Positions 26,196 to 34,900 of a stretch of 64,000 nt of DNA are shown here, one piece after another. Under the pieces are notes generated by a model. The model was not told the origin of the DNA and did not search any database. It saw only the letters and a program-made list of their open reading frames with translations. The stretch spans positions 1 through 64,000 of the forward strand of contig CALUMK010000008.1 in the NCBI GenBank assembly GCA_944321735.1, in the 5' to 3' direction. The DNA is from an uncultured Bacteroidales bacterium (lineage in GTDB: Bacteria > Bacteroidota > Bacteroidia > Bacteroidales > P3). Numbering within the stretch: the first letter of the stretch is position 1; the number at the start of each line of letters is the position of its first letter. The position numbers and the translations under genes were made by a program.

Positions 26196-28064
26196 TCATC
26201 CCACCGCAAGCGGATACCTCAGACGCTTCCGCTTTCCATCCGGCCTAAGCAAGTCTATGTAAATAATGTATAGACCCGGCCTCAGAATCCGCCCTGTGGC
26301 ATCCACCGCATCGTACCTCAGGCTTCCGCGGCTTCCCAAAAGCATCTCGGTGCAAAGCGAGCACATCTTCCGCCCCCATTCATCGTAAACCGTAATGGAA
26401 CAAAGGAATCCCGACAATGCCGGATTCCATCCGATAGTTGCAAAATCGTTCAAGCCATCGTTATCCGGCGTCACCAAAGGCGGCTCTATCGTGAACCAAT
26501 CCTCTTCCATCTCTGCCGCATTCCCGTTCCAGGCATGGGAGTTCTCGCATCCCGGCGTGGCATAGCCCGAAGTCTCCGCCGCCGACATCCAGTTTTCCGC
26601 CAACAATCCCGAAGCATCCACGTCAAGACGCTCCAACGAGACCCCTTCCGGGTCGGGCAATAGCCAATGATGAAAGGCCTCGTCATAGACCACCTCGTCC
26701 AAAACCGAGGTATCCCCCTTCGCTCCAGCAACTTCTTCTATCCAGGCCAAACGCAGCCGCCCGGCCTTGTCGTCCAATGACGGGAAAGCTTCCGCCGTGA
26801 AAATGTTTTCCCGGCAAGCCGAAGATTGCGGAGCTACCGTCCTCGCCTCCTTGGCAACCGCCAGATAGCTTCCCGGCCAGATTCCCATGCCCGAATCCCG
26901 GCTCAAGGCGTAATACCTCCAACCCTCCTCGTAAGGGATTCCCAAATGCAAACCCCGCACGCCCAAAACCGAATCCGATACATTGCCAATCTCCACAAAA
27001 CGGCTTTGATCCGGCAAAGGATTGAACATCACTTCCGTTATCTTGAGCGATGCCGAATCGGGCACAGGAAATGCCGCAAAACCTCCCGGTGGCAAAGAAT
27101 CCTCCACGGATTCCGGCCAATACAGAATCCGTCCCGCATGAAGGTAATCGAACGCATACAAAGCCGAACGCGAAGCCGTGCGGTAACGTGCCATCAAACC
27201 CACCGAAAAGCGATCCATCGGACTTTCCAGCACATAGCCCAGCACATCTTCCAGCACGCTATCCCCGTCCGATTCCCAAGAGGTTTCCCCCTCCAGTCCG
27301 GCAGCCGAATAAAACCGCAGACACAGCGGCCTGAACAATGACGTTCCGGACTTTCCCCTCATGCCCGAACCGGTCTCACCACCCTGCATGGCAAGCCAAT
27401 CCGCCTCCGCCGCAAAACGGGCATCCGACATATCTCCATCAAGTCCAGCGACAATATCCTGATCTGCCGCCCGACAAAGTACCCGGAAGCGGAAACGCAT
27501 GTCTTTCTGCTTGGAATACAATTTACGACCCTGCCACAACAGGATCGTCGTATCCGGAGAGGAACGGTACAACTGCCAGTAATTCTCGCTCCCTTTCTGC
27601 CCCATCTGCAAATAATACGCATAAGCGGAATCATTCAAGGCCGCTTCCCGAGAAAACAGATACAACCGCAACAGATTGGTAGAGGACGGCACAAAACCCA
27701 AGTCGATGCCGAACTCCAGGCACAAAGCCGAATCCCCCATAATAAAATCCTGATAATACGCCATATCCGATGCCGACAAAGGAAAAAACTCTCGGCTCAG
27801 GTAAAGTGTGGACGATTTCTCCGGCCCTTGGCTTCGCAAAAAGCCTTCCTCCACGCGGAAGAACTCCCTCGTGCCTTGCCAGGATGCATCCAAGACCGAA
27901 TCGAAAGAATCCGTCCACTGGGCTTGGCCATCGGGCAGGCAGCCAAAATTCACAAGCGCAATCAGCATCCAGACAATATGCATATACTTCTGCTTCAATT
28001 TCGCACGCCTGTATTTCTCCCCGGCACCTATCTTACGCCCCAATACACCTTCCTCCGCCTCCAT
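26196..28064 (-). CDS. Secreted lamin-tail-domain protein with a C-terminal sorting-like domain
   Basis: The protein of about 622 residues has a basic N-terminus (KYRRAKLKQKY) and a hydrophobic stretch (MHIVWMLIALVNFGC), so it is exported. A lectin/glucanase-like beta region follows (WTDSFDSVLDASWQGTREFFRVEEGFL). A lamin-tail (LTD) domain begins near SLKITEVMFNPLPDQSRFVEIGN, and the end (VTPDNDGLNDFATIGWN ... RPGLYIIYIDL) is like the C-terminal domains of Bacteroidota secreted proteins (CHU_C or FlgD-Ig type). The role is probably at the cell surface; no enzyme motif is seen. The start is uncertain: ATG at 28064 gives a positively charged n-region, ATG at 27983 a shorter one. The gene stands alone between MITE copies 2 and 3. 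Confidence 0.72.
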   Translation of the reverse strand: MEAEEGVLGRKIGAGEKYRRAKLKQKYMHIVWMLIALVNFGCLPDGQAQWTDSFDSVLDASWQGTREFFRVEEGFLRSQGPEKSSTLYLSREFFPLSASDMAYYQDFIMGDSALCLEFGIDLGFVPSSTNLLRLYLFSREAALNDSAYAYYLQMGQKGSENYWQLYRSSPDTTILLWQGRKLYSKQKDMRFRFRVLCRAADQDIVAGLDGDMSDARFAAEADWLAMQGGETGSGMRGKSGTSLFRPLCLRFYSAAGLEGETSWESDGDSVLEDVLGYVLESPMDRFSVGLMARYRTASRSALYAFDYLHAGRILYWPESVEDSLPPGGFAAFPVPDSASLKITEVMFNPLPDQSRFVEIGNVSDSVLGVRGLHLGIPYEEGWRYYALSRDSGMGIWPGSYLAVAKEARTVAPQSSACRENIFTAEAFPSLDDKAGRLRLAWIEEVAGAKGDTSVLDEVVYDEAFHHWLLPDPEGVSLERLDVDASGLLAENWMSAAETSGYATPGCENSHAWNGNAAEMEEDWFTIEPPLVTPDNDGLNDFATIGWNPALSGFLCSITVYDEWGRKMCSLCTEMLLGSRGSLRYDAVDATGRILRPGLYIIYIDLLRPDGKRKRLRYPLAVG

Positions 28065-28242
28065 TTTCAGCAAGCTGTACAAGAGGCCTTTGCCTATGTC
28101 GGCATCATCCTGCCCAGAAAAATATAAAATTTTAGTTTTCAAACACATAAAATCCAATATTAAGTATTCATCGATTCTTAACTTCGTTTTACTGCCAATT
28201 CTTGCCCAAGCGCCTCCCTTTTTGTACATTTGCTTTCTTTAA

Positions 28243-28433
28243 CCCAAATCGGTCATTAGACTTTGGGGAGATTGCCCGCTTGTGTCATGCAGCATGCTTC
28301 TCGCCTAGCCGAAGGCGTAGCGGGCTACGTCGAGGCGTAGCGAGAAACAGGATGCGGACAGAAGCGGGCAAGATGCCCGAAAGCCTCATTTCCCCAATCA
28401 GAAACGGACAGCGTGTCTAATGACCGATTTGGG
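28243..28433 (+). mobile_element. MITE, copy 3 (191 bp)
   Basis: Same 19-bp inverted termini, with TTTAA duplicated at 28238-28242 and 28434-28438. The inner sequence also forms a second inverted pair (TTGCCCGCTT and AAGCGGGCAA), so the whole element can fold as a long imperfect hairpin. It has no coding capacity. It lies upstream of the lamin-tail gene and could affect its expression. Confidence 0.9.
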
Positions 28434-28742
28434 TTTAATGGACACCGATGGACTTCGGCTTTCCAGCAAGGCTTCGAATCCCTCTCAGGCCGAAATGAAT
28501 GCCAAAAGCACCAAAGCAAAGCCGGCGCTATCCCCAAAATCCGACTGCACCCCCGGCCGATACTCTGCACAAAATGCTTTGAAAGCACATACAAAGCTTT
28601 GGCATCCACGGCAAAAGGATACATTCTATAATAGGATATCGCTTAAAGCGAGATTTTATCGAAGCCACGATTCGGAAAACACCCATAGTCCATTGATAAA
28701 CAACGATAAAAAATTTATCAACACTACCAAAAAGAAGAAACC

Positions 28743-29735
28743 ATGAAAATCGCCGTTGTGGGAGCTACCGGCCTGGTCGGCTCCAAGATGCTCCAACTCT
28801 TAGAAGAATATGGCCTTACCGATATAGAACTCTTGCCTGCCGCTTCTTCCCGTTCCATCGGAAAGGAAATCAAATTTGCAGGCAAAACCCACAAAGTCAT
28901 ATCCGTAGAAGATGCCATCGCGGCCTGTCCCGACTATGCCATCTTCTCGGCCGGGGCTTCGACCTCCAAGCAATACGCCCCCCTCTTTGCCGAAAAGGGC
29001 TGCACCGTGGTGGACAATTCCTCGGCCTGGCGCATGGACCCGAACGTTCCCTTGGTGGTTCCGGAAGTCAATATGGATGCCGTCAAGCCCGAACACCGGA
29101 TTATCGCCAACCCTAACTGCAGCACAATCCAAATGGTCGTGGCACTTTGCCCCATCCACAAAGCATACGGTATCAAACGTCTGGTCATCGCCACCTACCA
29201 ATCTGTCAGCGGTTCGGGCATCAAGGGCCTGCAACAGATGGAAAACGAGGAAAAAGGCATCGAAAGCCCGGTGAAAGCCTATCATTACCCTATCCACCAC
29301 AATGTGATTCCGCATGGCGGAGACTTTGACGACCAAGGCTATACGACCGAAGAAATGAAACTTGTCAACGAAACCCGCAAGATCCTGCGTGATCCGGATA
29401 TCGCCGTGACCGCTACCGTGGTCCGGGTTCCGGTATCGGGCGGGCATTCGGAAGCCGTCAACATAGAAACCCGCAAGCCGTTTGAAATCAAGGATGTGCG
29501 CAAGATGCTCTCGGAAATGCCGGGCGTTGTGGTCGTGGACGATCCGTCCCGCAACCTTTACCCGATGCCGCTCTACGCTTATGACAAGAACGAAGTCTTC
29601 GTGGGCCGCATCCGCCGCGACGATTCGATAGAAAACGGCATGAACCTCTGGGTGGTGTCGGACAATATCCGCAAGGGAGCCGCCACCAACGCTGTCCAGA
29701 TTGTGGCCCAGCTAATCCGCCAACGGCAGAAGTAA
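28743..29735 (+). CDS. asd: Aspartate-semialdehyde dehydrogenase
   Basis: The 330-residue enzyme makes aspartate-semialdehyde from aspartyl phosphate with NADPH, on the path to lysine/diaminopimelate, threonine and methionine. The NADP-binding start (MKIAVVGATGLVGSKMLQLL), the catalytic cysteine in IANPNCSTIQM, SVSGSGIKGLQQME and the histidine in VSGGHSEAVNIE are all present, and the length is normal. No insertion is seen. It stands alone: 300 bp without a gene separate it from MITE copy 3, and a hairpin follows 115 bp after the stop. Confidence 0.95.
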   Translation: MKIAVVGATGLVGSKMLQLLEEYGLTDIELLPAASSRSIGKEIKFAGKTHKVISVEDAIAACPDYAIFSAGASTSKQYAPLFAEKGCTVVDNSSAWRMDPNVPLVVPEVNMDAVKPEHRIIANPNCSTIQMVVALCPIHKAYGIKRLVIATYQSVSGSGIKGLQQMENEEKGIESPVKAYHYPIHHNVIPHGGDFDDQGYTTEEMKLVNETRKILRDPDIAVTATVVRVPVSGGHSEAVNIETRKPFEIKDVRKMLSEMPGVVVVDDPSRNLYPMPLYAYDKNEVFVGRIRRDDSIENGMNLWVVSDNIRKGAATNAVQIVAQLIRQRQK

Positions 29736-29850
29736 GCACATCGGCCGTCACCTTGCCCACACTGGCCAGCAGGTCTGGGAATCCCTGATGATGCAAGAAA
29801 TTGTTTGGTTCTGTAGCATAAGAGGCCTGTCAAAAAAATAACATAACGAA

Positions 29851-29886
29851 AACGACCCTGCTAGAACATATTCTAACAGGGTCGTT
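29851..29886. terminator. Terminator-like hairpin between convergent genes
   Basis: AACGACCCTG (29851-29860) pairs with CAGGGTCGTT (29877-29886), with an inner TAGAA/TTCTA pair. It lies between asd and the convergent ATPase/nuclease gene. AT-rich flanks rather than a clean T-run follow, so it may serve both directions. Confidence 0.6.
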
Positions 29887-30017
29887 CCATATAAATAGAA
29901 TCTGCCAGCCTATCTCGACTCGGCTTCTCGACCGAATCCTTCTTTCAACAGGTCGCCGCTTCGTACACCTAGAGAGCTATCACCAAGTACTTTATTTGAT
30001 TTATCCAACGTAAAAGT

Positions 30018-31559
30018 TCAGGCAAGCTTCCACTCTTCGATACGTCGGGTCTTGGTAGAGAAGCTGACACCTATCTTGAAGAGTTTACGAGGGTCGGCGG
30101 CAAAGGGCTTGGCATAGGCCTTGTCCTCGATTTGTCGTAATGCCTCGTCCGCCGTAGCATCCATCTTCAATTCCATGATATAGACGTACTGGTCGGTCTG
30201 AATCACAATATCCATCCGTCCGTTGCTGGTGTGACGTTCCACTTGAACATACTGTCCCATGAGTTTGCACAGCACGTACATCGTGTTCTGGAAATACAGT
30301 TCAGCATCTCCTACAATTTCGTAATCGGCATCGGCAAAGAAAGCCTCGAAGCGTTTCATCAGGCCTTCGGCATCGCCCTTCTTGAAATCTTCGGCAAACT
30401 TCCTTACCGCAAAGGGGCTGTTGTATCGCGCCGAAGGCACGTAGATGTTGGCCAAACCCTCCATGAAACCCCGTTCCACTTCCTTGTTGGGGTATTTCAA
30501 GGAGTATTCCTCCGTCTGTTCATCGTACGATTTGATGGTCAGGTAGCCGCTCTGGTAGAGGACGGGAATCGGGTCGGAATCATCGGAGTTGACCCCGGTC
30601 AAGGCCGAAGCGGGTACACCTTCCAGCGTCAAATCCTCCAGATTGAATTGCCCTCTTTTCAAAGCTTTGACCACAAAAGTAGGCGTGCCGGTCTCGTACC
30701 AGTAATCCTTGAACTCTTGTTGGTCGAGCGCGTTTAACAAGCTGAATGGATTGTAAATGTCAGCACTGTTGCGAGAGAAATGGTATCCATCGTAACGATC
30801 CTTGAGCTTGGCGTAGCATTCTTCCTTGCTCAGCCCGTTGGCATCGGCCATTTCCTGCACGCTTTGGTCGAAATAAGCATGGAGGTCTTCCTCGGAGATG
30901 CCGCAGATGTCCACGTAGCGGTGATCCATCGAGATATCCTTGAGGTTATTGAGGCCGCTGAAGATGCTAAGCTTGCCCATCTTGGTGATGCCGGTCAGGA
31001 AACCGAAGCGAATCTTGCCGTCTCGGGTCTTCATGACGCTGTAAAAGCCTTGCAAGCGGCTGCGGTAGGCTTCTCTAAGCGGTTCGTTGCCTGCCGAATC
31101 CAAAAGGGGCTTGTCGTACTCATCAATCAGAATCACGACCGGTTGGCCGGTTTTCTCGTAGGCAGCATCGATAAGGGTTTGGAAACGGAGATCGGGTTCA
31201 GAGTAACGAGCCTGCATTCCCAGTTCTCCCTCCCAACGAGACAAATGCAAATCCAACAGCATCTCCAAATCTTCCGCCTTGTTATAGGTCTTCCCGCTCA
31301 AATCCAAATGCAGCACCGGATATTCCGTCCAGTCCTTTTCCAATTTCTCTAGTGCCAAGCCTTGGAATAGCTCCCTTTTCCCTTGAAAATAGGCTTCCAT
31401 CGTTGAAACCAAGAGGCTTTTACCGAAACGGCGCGGACGACCCAAGAAATAATAGCCGCCTGTCCGGACTATCTGGTAAATCAAATCAGTCTTGTCCACA
31501 TAAGCGAACCCTCCTTGGCGGAGTTTTTCAAAATTCTGGATTCCAATCGGATATAACAT
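30018..31559 (-). CDS. AAA-ATPase-like / PD-(D/E)XK nuclease-like protein
   Basis: The 513-residue protein belongs to the AAA-ATPase_like plus PDDEXK_9 type, often found in many copies in Bacteroidota. It begins MLYPIGIQNFEKLRQGGFAYVDKT; the P-loop region is FLGRPRRFGKSLLVSTM and Walker B is VVILIDEYDKPLL. The C-terminal nuclease-like part has GRMDIVIQTDQYVYIMELKMD, with the D...ExK arrangement. The function is not established; roles in defence or mobile-element biology are guesses. The start at 31559 is preferred over 31598, which adds a non-family leader. A 51-bp fragment similar to the end of this gene lies at 31911-31961, suggesting a lost neighbouring copy. Confidence 0.85.
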   Translation of the reverse strand: MLYPIGIQNFEKLRQGGFAYVDKTDLIYQIVRTGGYYFLGRPRRFGKSLLVSTMEAYFQGKRELFQGLALEKLEKDWTEYPVLHLDLSGKTYNKAEDLEMLLDLHLSRWEGELGMQARYSEPDLRFQTLIDAAYEKTGQPVVILIDEYDKPLLDSAGNEPLREAYRSRLQGFYSVMKTRDGKIRFGFLTGITKMGKLSIFSGLNNLKDISMDHRYVDICGISEEDLHAYFDQSVQEMADANGLSKEECYAKLKDRYDGYHFSRNSADIYNPFSLLNALDQQEFKDYWYETGTPTFVVKALKRGQFNLEDLTLEGVPASALTGVNSDDSDPIPVLYQSGYLTIKSYDEQTEEYSLKYPNKEVERGFMEGLANIYVPSARYNSPFAVRKFAEDFKKGDAEGLMKRFEAFFADADYEIVGDAELYFQNTMYVLCKLMGQYVQVERHTSNGRMDIVIQTDQYVYIMELKMDATADEALRQIEDKAYAKPFAADPRKLFKIGVSFSTKTRRIEEWKLA

Positions 31560-31798
31560 AGCTACATCTTTTTTTGCCTCTCGCAGTGCAACCCGCAATT
31601 TTCAAAATTACGAATTTTCACGCAACCGCAACAGCCTGGCAGGAATGAGGGCAAAGAAACCTGCGCCTATCGGACGGCAACGGATACCTATCCGATACCA
31701 TGTCCGCCTATCACTGTCCTTTGAGCAACTTTACACTCGAAGGCAGAACAAGTCCCTGCACAAATCAAGCCCGTAGATTCACAATAGAAGTGCAAGGT

Positions 31799-31841
31799 TT
31801 CCCCATCGCCCTTGCCACTCCGCTCCAAGGGCGATGGGGAA
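31799..31841. repeat. 16-bp perfect hairpin
   Basis: TTCCCCATCGCCCTTG and CAAGGGCGATGGGGAA are exact complements around an 11-base loop. It lies in the roughly 410-bp gap between the ATPase/nuclease gene and DUF4491, where no gene is seen. There is no T-tract, so it looks like a repetitive extragenic palindrome or a remnant of a lost element. Confidence 0.6.
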
Positions 31842-31910
31842 GTGACGTGAACCCCGAAAGTTTTTTGTCCAACTTACGGGGGGCGGCCGAAAAAGGACGA
31901 GCCTAACCGA

Positions 31911-31961
31911 CATCCTCGATCTGCCGCAAGGCCTCGTCCGCCATAGCATCCATCGTCAATT
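31911..31961 (-). pseudogene. Fragment of an ATPase/PD-(D/E)XK paralogue
   Basis: Read on the minus strand this encodes LTMDAMADEALRQIED, nearly the same as LKMDATADEALRQIED in the intact gene at 30018-31559. Only about 17 codons remain and the surroundings do not match. It is a relic of a second copy, now lost. Confidence 0.6.
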
Positions 31962-31970
31962 AAATGCAAC

Positions 31971-32255
31971 TCACTTCCGAGCAGGATTCTTGGGAAACCA
32001 GCCTTTCTCCACCCGCTTCCGTTGTTCGAAGACCTCCTTGATAGACCAGAAAGAAGAAAAAGCCACCACCCCGAGGATGATGGACCAGACCCCCCTTGTC
32101 AGCCAAATGGAACAGGCCGCAGCCGCCAAACCCAGCAACAGGAAAGCCCACCAAGAACGCAGCCCGAAATAATATTCCGCCTTGATGACCAAGGGATGGA
32201 ACAGGCCGATGACTAGGAACGTCACCAGCCCTACCAATATACCTTCAAAATACAC
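31971..32255 (-). CDS. DUF4491 family membrane protein
   Basis: The protein of about 94 residues has three hydrophobic segments (GILVGLVTFLVIGLFHPLVI, WAFLLLGLAAAACSIWL, IILGVVAFSSFWSI) and the end VFEQRKRVEKGWFPKNP, which match DUF4491 proteins of Bacteroidota. Its function is unknown. The GTG at 32255 (VYFEGILVGL) fits the family N-terminus best. An in-frame ATG at 32297 would add 14 residues (MADSGETNTYISGT), and that ATG lies inside a degenerate MITE-like repeat, so it probably is not the ancestral start. YbjQ-like DUF74 lies upstream on the same strand. Confidence 0.8.
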   Translation of the reverse strand: MYFEGILVGLVTFLVIGLFHPLVIKAEYYFGLRSWWAFLLLGLAAAACSIWLTRGVWSIILGVVAFSSFWSIKEVFEQRKRVEKGWFPKNPARK

Positions 32256-32283
32256 AGTCCCGCTTATATAAGTATTTGTTTCA

Positions 32284-32358
32284 CCCGAATCGGCCATCAG
32301 ATATCATTGGCATCCCCGATTGGAAACAGCCCCGATATCGCTGATAACCGATTTTTGG
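32284..32358. repeat. Degenerate short relative of the MITE
   Basis: The left end CCCGAATCGGCCATCAG and the right end (complement CCAAAAATCGGTTATCAG) resemble the 19-bp MITE termini, with about 5-6 differences each, and are only 75 bp apart overall. Both arms continue with ATATC-containing sequence. No target duplication is visible. It is probably an old, internally deleted copy. Confidence 0.5.
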
Positions 32359-32425
32359 ATTAAGGCACGCGCTATAAATCCGGATTGATGTTTGCGTTTA
32401 GCAATGCCAGACCGGTTCGGTTGGT

Positions 32426-32740
32426 TTAACTAATCCGGACAGCCGTCCCGCTCGCCGTCACCATCAGCATGCTCCCGTTCACCGTCTCGTAATCCAAATC
32501 AACGCCGATGACCGCGTTCGCCCCCAGACGTTCCGCCTGCTGGCTCATCTCCAGCAAAGCCGTATCCTTGGCTTCGCGCAAAACCTCCTCGTAAGCCTGG
32601 GAACGCCCGCCCACGAAATCCCGGATTCCAGCCAGGAAATCCCGGAACACATTGGCCCCGATGATGGATTCGCCCGAAACGATGCCGTAATACTGGTCGA
32701 TACGATGACCCTCTACCGTATTTGTCGTTGTCAATAACAT
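32426..32740 (-). CDS. YbjQ/DUF74 family protein
   Basis: The 104-residue protein has the DUF74 pattern: [34 protein letters not shown], then [31 protein letters not shown]. These small proteins form pentamers; a heavy-metal-binding role is suggested for the family but not proven. The start at 32740 agrees with the family; an upstream ATG at 32794 would add unrelated residues. It lies on the same strand as the acyl-CoA synthetase upstream and DUF4491 downstream, with gaps of more than 100 bp. Confidence 0.88.
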   Translation of the reverse strand: MLLTTTNTVEGHRIDQYYGIVSGESIIGANVFRDFLAGIRDFVGGRSQAYEEVLREAKDTALLEMSQQAERLGANAVIGVDLDYETVNGSMLMVTASGTAVRIS

Positions 32741-32854
32741 GGTATTCTGTTTTATGGTTTTATCAATTCCTCCATTCCGATGCCCAATCCGCACTCAAGG
32801 CACGCCCCTATGCAGCCCGTAATCCCGTCTCGGGAAAACACCGGATTCTCCGGA

Positions 32855-34516
32855 CTATTCCTTCACCTGATACAGGAAACGCTTGATGCTCTTCTTGGGC
32901 GTCTTCTCGAATTCCTCGGTCAGAATCTTCACCTTGGTAATCTGGCTGTAAGCCGGCAAGGATGCGTTCAAGGCCACCCGGTTCTGCTCCATCACCGCCG
33001 CCAGCTGTTCCATCGGGATACCCGCCTTGTCCGCCGCTTCGAAATCCGGATAAACCAAAGCCTCCAGACGGCCTCCTCCGGCATCGATCACCAAGGATTC
33101 GGAAACCAAGTTCATCGTATTGATTTGATCCTCGATTTCTTCCGGATAGATATTCTGCCCGCTCGGACCTAAAATCATCGTCTTGCAACGGCCCTTGATA
33201 AACAGGTTGCCCGCCTCGTCCAGCACGCCCATGTCGCCCGTCTTCATCCAGCCGTCGGCCGTGAAAGCCGCCTTGGTAGCCGCCTCGTTCTTGAAATAGC
33301 CCAACATCACGTTCATCCCCCTTACCAAGATTTCGCCCGGCACATTCCGGGGGTCGGACGAATCAATCTTGATTTCCATGCGCGGAGCCGCCCGCCCGCA
33401 GGAATGCAGCGCGTGCGAAGCCCAAGGCGCGTAGCTGATGATAGGCCCGCACTCGGTCATCCCGTAGCCCACCGTATAAGGGAACTTCATCCGCTTGAAG
33501 AAATCTTCGGTCTCGCGGTTGAAAGGAGCCCCGCCAATAATCACCTCGATGAAATTGCCGCCGAAAGCCTCCACCAGCGTGGTCCGGATCTTGTCGGTAA
33601 TCACCGAATCGATCACCGGCAGCTTCAGCATCGCCTTCACCGCCGAACGCTCGATAACCGGCTGGATCTGCTTGCGGTAAATCTTTTCCACAATCAACGG
33701 TACGGCAATAATCACATTCGGCCGGATTTCCTGGAACGCCTCGAAGATGACCTTGGGCGACGGCATCCGGGTTAGGAAATAGATATGGCATCCTCGCCCG
33801 AACTCGTAAATGAACTCGAAAGCCATCCCGTACATATGCGCCATCGGCAAGAGGCTCACCACGTTGGAACCCGCCACCAATGCGCCCAGCACCTCTTCGG
33901 CAAACTTGTAGTTCGACCACAAGGTCCGGTAAGGCAGCATCACCCCTTTGCTATTGCTGGTCGTCCCCGAGGTATAGCTGATCAAAGCCAGCTCGTCGGG
34001 CGAATCCTGATGGAAATGAATGTCATCCTTGCCGAAAGACTTGGGATAGCGCTCGCCGAAAAGCTGGTTGAGATGCTCTATCGCATGGCGGTTGCGCTCG
34101 TCGGTGGTATAAAGCAGCTCGAAATTGTCTATCGAATAAGCCGCCCCGATATGGATCATGCTCGTGGGCACCAGGTTTTCCCAGACCACTGAACCGACAA
34201 ACAGCAGCTTGGCCTCGCAATGGTTCACGATATGGTGCACCGTGTCCGGCTTGAACTCGTGCAGAATCGGCACAATCACCGCCCCGTAGCTCAAAGTAGC
34301 CATGAACACTACCGCCCAGTTGGACGAATTCCGCCCAATCAATGCGATTTTGTCGCCTTTCTCGATACCGGCGGCTTCGAAAAGGATATGCAGTTTGGCT
34401 ATTTTCCGGGCGATTTCCTTGTACTGGAATGTAGTACCTTTGTAATCGGTCAATGCGGGAAGCTCCCAGTTCCGCTTCACGCTGTCTTCCATTATCTTGA
34501 GAAAGCTTTGTTCCAT
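32855..34516 (-). CDS. AMP-binding acyl-CoA synthetase
   Basis: The 553-residue protein is an ANL-superfamily adenylating enzyme. The ATP-binding loop is SYTSGTTSNSKGVMLP, the adenine motif is YGMTECGPIISY, and WMKTGDMGVLDEAGNLFIKGRCKTMI holds the hinge. The C-terminal lysine region (KTPKKSIKRFLYQ) is present. It most resembles long-chain fatty-acid CoA ligases that activate exogenous fatty acids. The start at 34516 (MEQSFLKIMEDS) is chosen as the family start. No signal peptide or membrane segment is seen. The 385-bp gap to the divergent hydrogenase-like gene includes TACCTTTG at 34733-34740, a possible -7 box for that gene. Confidence 0.88.
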   Translation of the reverse strand: MEQSFLKIMEDSVKRNWELPALTDYKGTTFQYKEIARKIAKLHILFEAAGIEKGDKIALIGRNSSNWAVVFMATLSYGAVIVPILHEFKPDTVHHIVNHCEAKLLFVGSVVWENLVPTSMIHIGAAYSIDNFELLYTTDERNRHAIEHLNQLFGERYPKSFGKDDIHFHQDSPDELALISYTSGTTSNSKGVMLPYRTLWSNYKFAEEVLGALVAGSNVVSLLPMAHMYGMAFEFIYEFGRGCHIYFLTRMPSPKVIFEAFQEIRPNVIIAVPLIVEKIYRKQIQPVIERSAVKAMLKLPVIDSVITDKIRTTLVEAFGGNFIEVIIGGAPFNRETEDFFKRMKFPYTVGYGMTECGPIISYAPWASHALHSCGRAAPRMEIKIDSSDPRNVPGEILVRGMNVMLGYFKNEAATKAAFTADGWMKTGDMGVLDEAGNLFIKGRCKTMILGPSGQNIYPEEIEDQINTMNLVSESLVIDAGGGRLEALVYPDFEAADKAGIPMEQLAAVMEQNRVALNASLPAYSQITKVKILTEEFEKTPKKSIKRFLYQVKE

Positions 34517-34900
34517 TTCTTGTCTTTTAATGAGATAGAAGCGATGCCTTTTTCGTCCGATGCCTACGAACGCACAAGCAAGGCAGCGCATTCAATCCTG
34601 CGAAGTTAATGAAAAATTCGCAAAGGCTCTGTCCTCTTTTTTACCGAAGTTTCCCAAAAGCGCCTACCTGCAATTCCCGACCAAAAACCAAAAGGATTTC
34701 GACAAAATATCGTCTCATTGACCAAAATACATTACCTTTGCGGTCTTTATAGCATGAAACGTGCCGGCCGGAAACGGGAAACCCACAGGGAATCAAAACG
34801 GAAGGATACACCACGAACAAACTGTGACTAAGCCGTAACCGTCCAAGCACGAATTCTTGAGAACACACTGACAACAAAATAAACAACACGTACTACCGAC

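Noticed and set aside
28202..28420. 72-codon ORF beginning before MITE copy 3
   Set aside because: Most of it is translation of the MITE, and the same peptide appears in frame inside copy 1, so it is repeat-derived.
25912..28433. MITE copies 2 and 3 in direct orientation around the lamin-tail gene, as a composite transposon
   Set aside because: Each copy has its own 5-bp TTTAA duplication on both sides, so they inserted independently. A composite would have only one duplication at the outer ends.
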